In this document: positions 7,428 to 10,395 of the stretch, in pieces | Layout: the number at the start of each line of letters is the position of its first letter | How positions within the stretch are numbered: position 1 is the stretch's first letter | Assembly (NCBI GenBank): GCA_029882335.1 | Contig: JAOUKW010000123.1 | Span: 1 to 10,395 of the forward strand | Length of the DNA stretch: 10,395 bases | Reading direction: 5' to 3' | DNA from: Candidatus Heimdallarchaeota archaeon | GTDB lineage: Archaea > Asgardarchaeota > Heimdallarchaeia > Heimdallarchaeales > Kariarchaeaceae | The notes under the pieces: generated by a model | Seen by the model: the letters and a program-made list of their open reading frames with translations, nothing else | What the model was told of the DNA's origin: nothing | Database searches by the model: none | Made by a program: the position numbers and the translations under genes

Positions 7428-8276
7428 ATGAAGGTAATCCTCAGTAGAAAAGGATTTGACGCTCAATATGGAGGATATCCAAGTCCAATTCTTCCAGATG
7501 GAACCTTGCTTTCACTACCTATTCCTTCTGATGATGGTATTACTTATTCGCAATTAACAATTAATAATACCAATTACCATGATATCATGGTCCAATTGAA
7601 CGCAAAAATAAATAGAGGAAATGGAATGGAGAATCTAAAAAACCTTCATGAATGTCATTTAGATCCAGATCTTTATCCGAATATATTGAAAAGAAAGATC
7701 GGTTGGAGAGGTATTTTTGGACAGATTGGGGCCGCCCATAGCCATCTTGCAAATCAAGGTGTAACCAATAATGATTTATTCTTATTTTTTGGATATTTCA
7801 AACAAACATACCAAAAAAATGGAAGATTACAATTTATAAAAAATGCACCCGAGCTTCATCTAATATTTGGATATTTATTTATTGATTATATAATTCAAGT
7901 AAATCATAATACTCCAGTTAAAAATTGGATGAAATATCATCCTCATGTTTCATCTAATGAAAGAAAAAATATTTCAACAAATACAATTTATATTGCTAAA
8001 GAAACTAGTAATTGGGATCCAAATATACCTGGATTTGGTTATTTTAAATATCATACAGATCTTGTTTTAACTAAGAATAAATCTCAAGGAGCAAAATCGC
8101 GATCAAAATGGAATTTACCCGAATTCTTCAAAGATACCTACATATCATATCATAAAAACGCTTGGAAGGATGATTACTTCCAATCAGTTAGTAAAGGACA
8201 AGAATTTGTAATTCATGATAATACTAAAGTAGTAAATTGGGCCAAATCATTAATACAGAATTATAGAGAGTTATAG
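7428..8276 (+). CDS. Nmad3-like protein (nucleotide modification associated domain 3)
   Basis: The 282-aa protein opens MKVILSRKGFD and continues with PSPILPDG and SLPIP, which I recognise as the start of the Nmad3 family. Further conserved-looking blocks are HLDPDL (77-82), GQIGAAHSHL (98-107), DLFLFFGYF (116-124), HLIFGYL (144-150), HPHV (171-174), WNLPEFF (228-234) and GQEFV near residue 257. The many conserved polar residues (H, D, S, K, Q, E) suggest an enzymatic or nucleotide-binding core rather than a scaffold. Nmad3 was named from comparative genomics because it occurs with DNA base-modification genes in bacteria and phages; its biochemical activity is, to my knowledge, unproven. No modification enzyme is visible in this window, so a DNA-related role here is inference. 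There is no signal peptide or membrane segment. The full domain length appears present, and the first residues coincide with the family start. Confidence 0.75.
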   Translation: MKVILSRKGFDAQYGGYPSPILPDGTLLSLPIPSDDGITYSQLTINNTNYHDIMVQLNAKINRGNGMENLKNLHECHLDPDLYPNILKRKIGWRGIFGQIGAAHSHLANQGVTNNDLFLFFGYFKQTYQKNGRLQFIKNAPELHLIFGYLFIDYIIQVNHNTPVKNWMKYHPHVSSNERKNISTNTIYIAKETSNWDPNIPGFGYFKYHTDLVLTKNKSQGAKSRSKWNLPEFFKDTYISYHKNAWKDDYFQSVSKGQEFVIHDNTKVVNWAKSLIQNYREL

Positions 8277-8319
8277 ATAAGAAGCTGTTTACATACAGAT
8301 TGATTTTCAATAGGAAATA

Positions 8320-8337
8320 TTATTTTTGGAAAAATAA
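8320..8337. terminator. Candidate bidirectional terminator between convergent genes
   Basis: TTATTTTT, a GG spacer, then AAAAATAA form a perfect 8-bp inverted repeat. Read from either side it presents a T5 tract after the stop codon: on the plus strand 44 bp or more past the Nmad3-like stop, and on the minus strand about 93 bp past the SDR stop. Archaeal termination depends mainly on T tracts, so one element could serve both genes. Function is inferred from position. Confidence 0.4.
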
Positions 8338-8372
8338 AATGGATGGATTAAAATTGAATAATAATGATATTA

Positions 8373-8388
8373 AATGAAATATTTCATT
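8373..8388. repeat. Perfect 16-bp palindrome in a convergent gap
   Basis: AATGAAAT followed directly by ATTTCATT is self-complementary without a spacer. It lies between two convergent genes, 42 bp past the SDR stop, so it is unlikely to be a promoter operator. It may contribute to 3'-end structure or may be chance in AT-rich DNA. Confidence 0.35.
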
Positions 8389-8429
8389 AATCTAATATTT
8401 TCAAGTATTTTCTGAATTCAATACTATAA

Positions 8430-9458
8430 TTAAAAGAGCTGTTGTTTCTTTAATGTAAATTCTTGTTTTGTAATCCAATTTATAGTATTTTCAATACTTG
8501 TTTCTATATCAGTCGGCTTCCAACCTAAATTCAAAATACGAGATGTATCAACATAATCCTCTCCTTCTGTATATTCCTTTGCTTGATTTGGAGATAATTG
8601 AGGTGTTTTTCCAAGTAATTTAAAAAATGTATATGATATTCTAGTATATACTCTGAATATAAATCTTGATATTTTAACTTTTGGTACTTTCACATTGGAG
8701 TTAAATTTTTTCGAAATTTCAATTAATTCACTAAATGAGTAGGGTCTAGTTGCACAAATATACCTTCCATTCGCATCATCTTTTTCTGAAACAATGATAT
8801 GTGCCTTAGCTAAATCGGTTACATCCACGGGATTGAACGTTAACGGAGGTATAGCTGGAATTTTATTTTCTAGAATCTCTAAGAACACCTTTAGACTAGG
8901 CGTAATTTTATGAAACTCTCCTCCTATTATCATACCTGGATTTATAACAACTAAATTTAGTTTATTTTCGTTGGCATATTCCCAGGCTTGCCATTCAGAT
9001 CTATATTTCGCTATTGAATAAGGAATTTTACTATCTGTATTCCATGAATTTTCATCCATTGGATTTTCTTTTGTTCCAGAATTTCCTAATGCAATAATAC
9101 TAGATGTTAAAATTATCTTGGGAATATTATTTTCCTTAGTCGCTCTTAAGGCATTCAGTGCTCCTTCTACAGTCGGTTTTATAAGATCATTCTCTGGATC
9201 TTTAACATGGAAACCAAAAACAGCTGCTACATGAAAAAATACATCAACTCCTTTACTTGCTTCAACTAGTTGATCTAAGATTGTTATATCTGCTTGACGT
9301 AATTCTACATTTTTTAATTCTTGTAAAAATCGATTTTTAGAAGAATTATTTATATCTCTAACTCCTGCTCTTACTTGGTATCCTTTCTTGACTAATTCTT
9401 TAACCAAATTGTATCCTAAATGACCATTTGCTCCTGATACAAAAACTGTTTTTGACAT
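8430..9458 (-). CDS. NAD(P)-dependent extended SDR, dihydroflavonol-4-reductase/3beta-HSD-like
   Basis: This 342-aa cytosolic protein has an N-terminal Rossmann fold with the glycine motif G9ANG12HLG15. The second strand ends in GVRD; R34 at that position usually favours NADP(H). D57 follows the third strand (QADI), and HVAA (76-79) stands where extended SDRs have an H-x-A-A motif. The catalytic set is S119 or S120, Y147 and K151 in YSIAK. The following NPGMIIG segment and length of about 340 residues match the extended SDR group containing dihydroflavonol reductases, 3beta-hydroxysteroid dehydrogenases and many aldehyde or ketone reductases. The substrate cannot be assigned. Unlike its neighbours it has a clear Shine-Dalgarno site, AGGTGA, just before the ATG, and a strong TATA-like run further upstream, implying a leader of about 40 nt. 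It is divergent from the winged-helix gene, which could regulate it. Confidence 0.9.
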   Translation of the reverse strand: MSKTVFVSGANGHLGYNLVKELVKKGYQVRAGVRDINNSSKNRFLQELKNVELRQADITILDQLVEASKGVDVFFHVAAVFGFHVKDPENDLIKPTVEGALNALRATKENNIPKIILTSSIIALGNSGTKENPMDENSWNTDSKIPYSIAKYRSEWQAWEYANENKLNLVVINPGMIIGGEFHKITPSLKVFLEILENKIPAIPPLTFNPVDVTDLAKAHIIVSEKDDANGRYICATRPYSFSELIEISKKFNSNVKVPKVKISRFIFRVYTRISYTFFKLLGKTPQLSPNQAKEYTEGEDYVDTSRILNLGWKPTDIETSIENTINWITKQEFTLKKQQLF

Positions 9459-9462
9459 TATT

Positions 9463-9468
9463 TCACCT
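9463..9468 (-). promoter_or_regulatory. Shine-Dalgarno site of the SDR gene
   Basis: AGGTGA on the minus strand ends 4 bases before the ATG at 9458 and matches the anti-SD complement GGAGGTGA. It fixes the SDR start and shows that this transcript, unlike most here, is leadered. Confidence 0.6.
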
Positions 9469-9480
9469 ATTAATGATTAT

Positions 9481-9519
9481 TACAAAAATAGAATAATCAA
9501 AATACAAAAATAAAATAAT
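9481..9519. repeat. Two 17-bp direct repeats with 22-bp period in a divergent promoter gap
   Basis: TACAAAAATAGAATAAT (9481-9497) and TACAAAAATAAAATAAT (9503-9519) differ at one base and are offset by 22 bp, about two helical turns, so both copies face the same side of the DNA. They lie between the SDR promoter's TATA-like run and the SDR start, and upstream of the winged-helix gene. A repressor bound to both could block the SDR transcript. The regulator identity is inference. Confidence 0.4.
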
Positions 9520-9530
9520 ATATATAAATA
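9519..9530 (-). promoter_or_regulatory. TATA-like element of the SDR gene
   Basis: The minus strand reads TATTTATATATA over 9530-9519. A TATA box centred near 9524 would place the SDR transcript start near 9497, leaving a leader of roughly 40 nt that contains the Shine-Dalgarno site. The run is nearly symmetrical and could also act on the plus strand, but its distance from the ATG at 9578 is about 53 bp. Confidence 0.4.
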
Positions 9531-9577
9531 TTTAGACTAATAACAATTTATTTCAATAATAAAATTATTTGTAAAAT

Positions 9578-10395
9578 ATGGAGTTTCAAAGAGATCATTT
9601 ACATCAATCTGAATTTGGATTTGATGTCGATGAATTATTTGATCTGACAATGATTGATCTTTTAATACTTCAACAAATTAAAAAATATGATGAACCAACA
9701 TTAAAATTCACCATCATGGAAGATATTAATGAACAAATACCTGAAACCAAACGATTAAATCCAACAAAATTTTACTATTCTGTAACAAAATTAAAAAATT
9801 TAGGGCTTATCGATATTAGTGAAGGCAAAAAAAAAGGAACTTCGCAAATTATTAAAACAACACAATTAGAAGAAGTTCTTAATTCATTATTTTCTTCATT
9901 ATTGTTAACTAAAATTAATTTTGTAGAGATTTTTCATAACTTTCTTATTAAATTTAAACAACTCTTTAACTTGAAATTTCCAATTGATAATCTAATAACT
10001 AGCATACCTAATTTTGAAAAAATAATTGATTTAAGAAAAATAACGATTCTCTCACAAATTACAAATAACTTGTTTATTTTAACTGAAGATCTTAAATTTG
10101 AACATTTCAATAAACGAAAAAATTTGGATAATATTACACAAACTAAAATGATCAACAATAAGATTCGAGAACCCAATGATTTTTTTGATATTGTGTTATA
10201 CTTGAGTTTTGACTATTCAATAAATTTTGAACCGAAAGAATATGTTCAGAATTTTGTATTAGAATTAATTAGAATTTGTAAACAAGGTGGATTAATTATA
10301 TTGACTGGAATTATGAAAATTGAAGAACTAGAACACTTATTTTTATTACCAATTTATGATATATTAAATAAATTAATAGTTTACAATCCTATAGA
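9578..10395 (+). CDS. Winged-helix DNA-binding protein fused to a methyltransferase-like (possibly degenerate) domain, 3' truncated
   Basis: An ATG at 9578 opens a frame that stays open for 272 codons to the right edge of the window, so the C-terminus is missing. Residues about 22-95 resemble a PadR/MarR-type winged helix: DLTMIDLLILQQI, then a putative recognition region with FYYSVTKLKNLGLI (about 65-78), then a wing with the charged turn SEGKKKGTS. After a helical linker, residues about 150-250 look like a class I SAM-methyltransferase fold: FFDIVLYLSF fits the FDxV strand, and ELIRICKQGGLIILTG fits the usual helix and strand after L-x-E-x-x-R-x-x-K-x-G-G. The earlier glycine-rich SAM loop (D-x-G-x-G) is not evident; the equivalent strand reads ITILSQITNNLFIL. 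It may therefore bind a ligand as a sensor without catalysing methylation. Divergent from the SDR gene, it is a candidate regulator of it. Confidence 0.75.
   Translation, partial: MEFQRDHLHQSEFGFDVDELFDLTMIDLLILQQIKKYDEPTLKFTIMEDINEQIPETKRLNPTKFYYSVTKLKNLGLIDISEGKKKGTSQIIKTTQLEEVLNSLFSSLLLTKINFVEIFHNFLIKFKQLFNLKFPIDNLITSIPNFEKIIDLRKITILSQITNNLFILTEDLKFEHFNKRKNLDNITQTKMINNKIREPNDFFDIVLYLSFDYSINFEPKEYVQNFVLELIRICKQGGLIILTGIMKIEELEHLFLLPIYDILNKLIVYNPI

Noticed and set aside
9934..10176. 80-codon open frame on the minus strand near the right end
   Set aside because: It is antisense to the plus-strand winged-helix gene that runs from 9578 to the window edge and has domain-like structure.
1..10395. 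tRNA, rRNA, CRISPR array, insertion sequence or prophage signals
   Set aside because: No cloverleaf-like GC-rich segment, regularly spaced repeat, transposase or integrase was seen on reading both strands.

Overview
The window is strongly AT-rich and reads as archaeal chromosome, most plausibly from an Asgard lineage such as Heimdallarchaeia or Lokiarchaeia. The evidence is indirect. Several start codons lie about 24-30 bases from TATA-like elements with no Shine-Dalgarno site between, which suggests leaderless or nearly leaderless transcripts. Most genes appear to be single transcription units on alternating strands with long AT-rich gaps. The content (a cytosolic Shoc2-type leucine-rich-repeat protein, and a winged-helix protein fused to a methyltransferase-like fold) is of a kind I associate with Asgard genomes. 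No rRNA, tRNA or universal marker gene is present, so the taxonomic call is inference.

Layout, left to right: the C-terminal end of a DinB/YfiT-like protein (+, cut by the left edge); a convergent 385-aa leucine-rich-repeat protein (-); a divergent small SnoaL/NTF2-like protein (+), with a perfect 23-bp inverted repeat in the shared promoter gap; a 343-bp gap; a 12-TM major facilitator transporter (+); a convergent 637-aa membrane protein of unknown function with a large C-terminal helical domain (-), with a perfect 19-bp palindrome beside its TATA-like element; a 363-bp gap; a Wzx/MATE-type flippase (-); a divergent protein that matches what I know of the Nmad3 family (+); a convergent gap with hairpin-forming T/A tracts; an NAD(P)-dependent extended SDR of the dihydroflavonol-reductase/3beta-HSD type (-), preceded by the only clear Shine-Dalgarno site noted here; and a divergent, right-edge-truncated protein (+) with an N-terminal winged helix and a C-terminal half resembling a degenerate SAM-methyltransferase fold.

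There is no obvious pathway joining these genes. The region looks like an accessory mix: transport and envelope functions (MFS, flippase, unknown membrane protein), small-molecule redox (SDR), and possible DNA-related or regulatory functions (Nmad3, winged-helix fusion). The points most worth following are the winged-helix/methyltransferase-like fusion with phased repeats in the adjacent promoter gap, the archaeal Nmad3 protein, and the unknown 637-aa membrane protein with its promoter palindrome.
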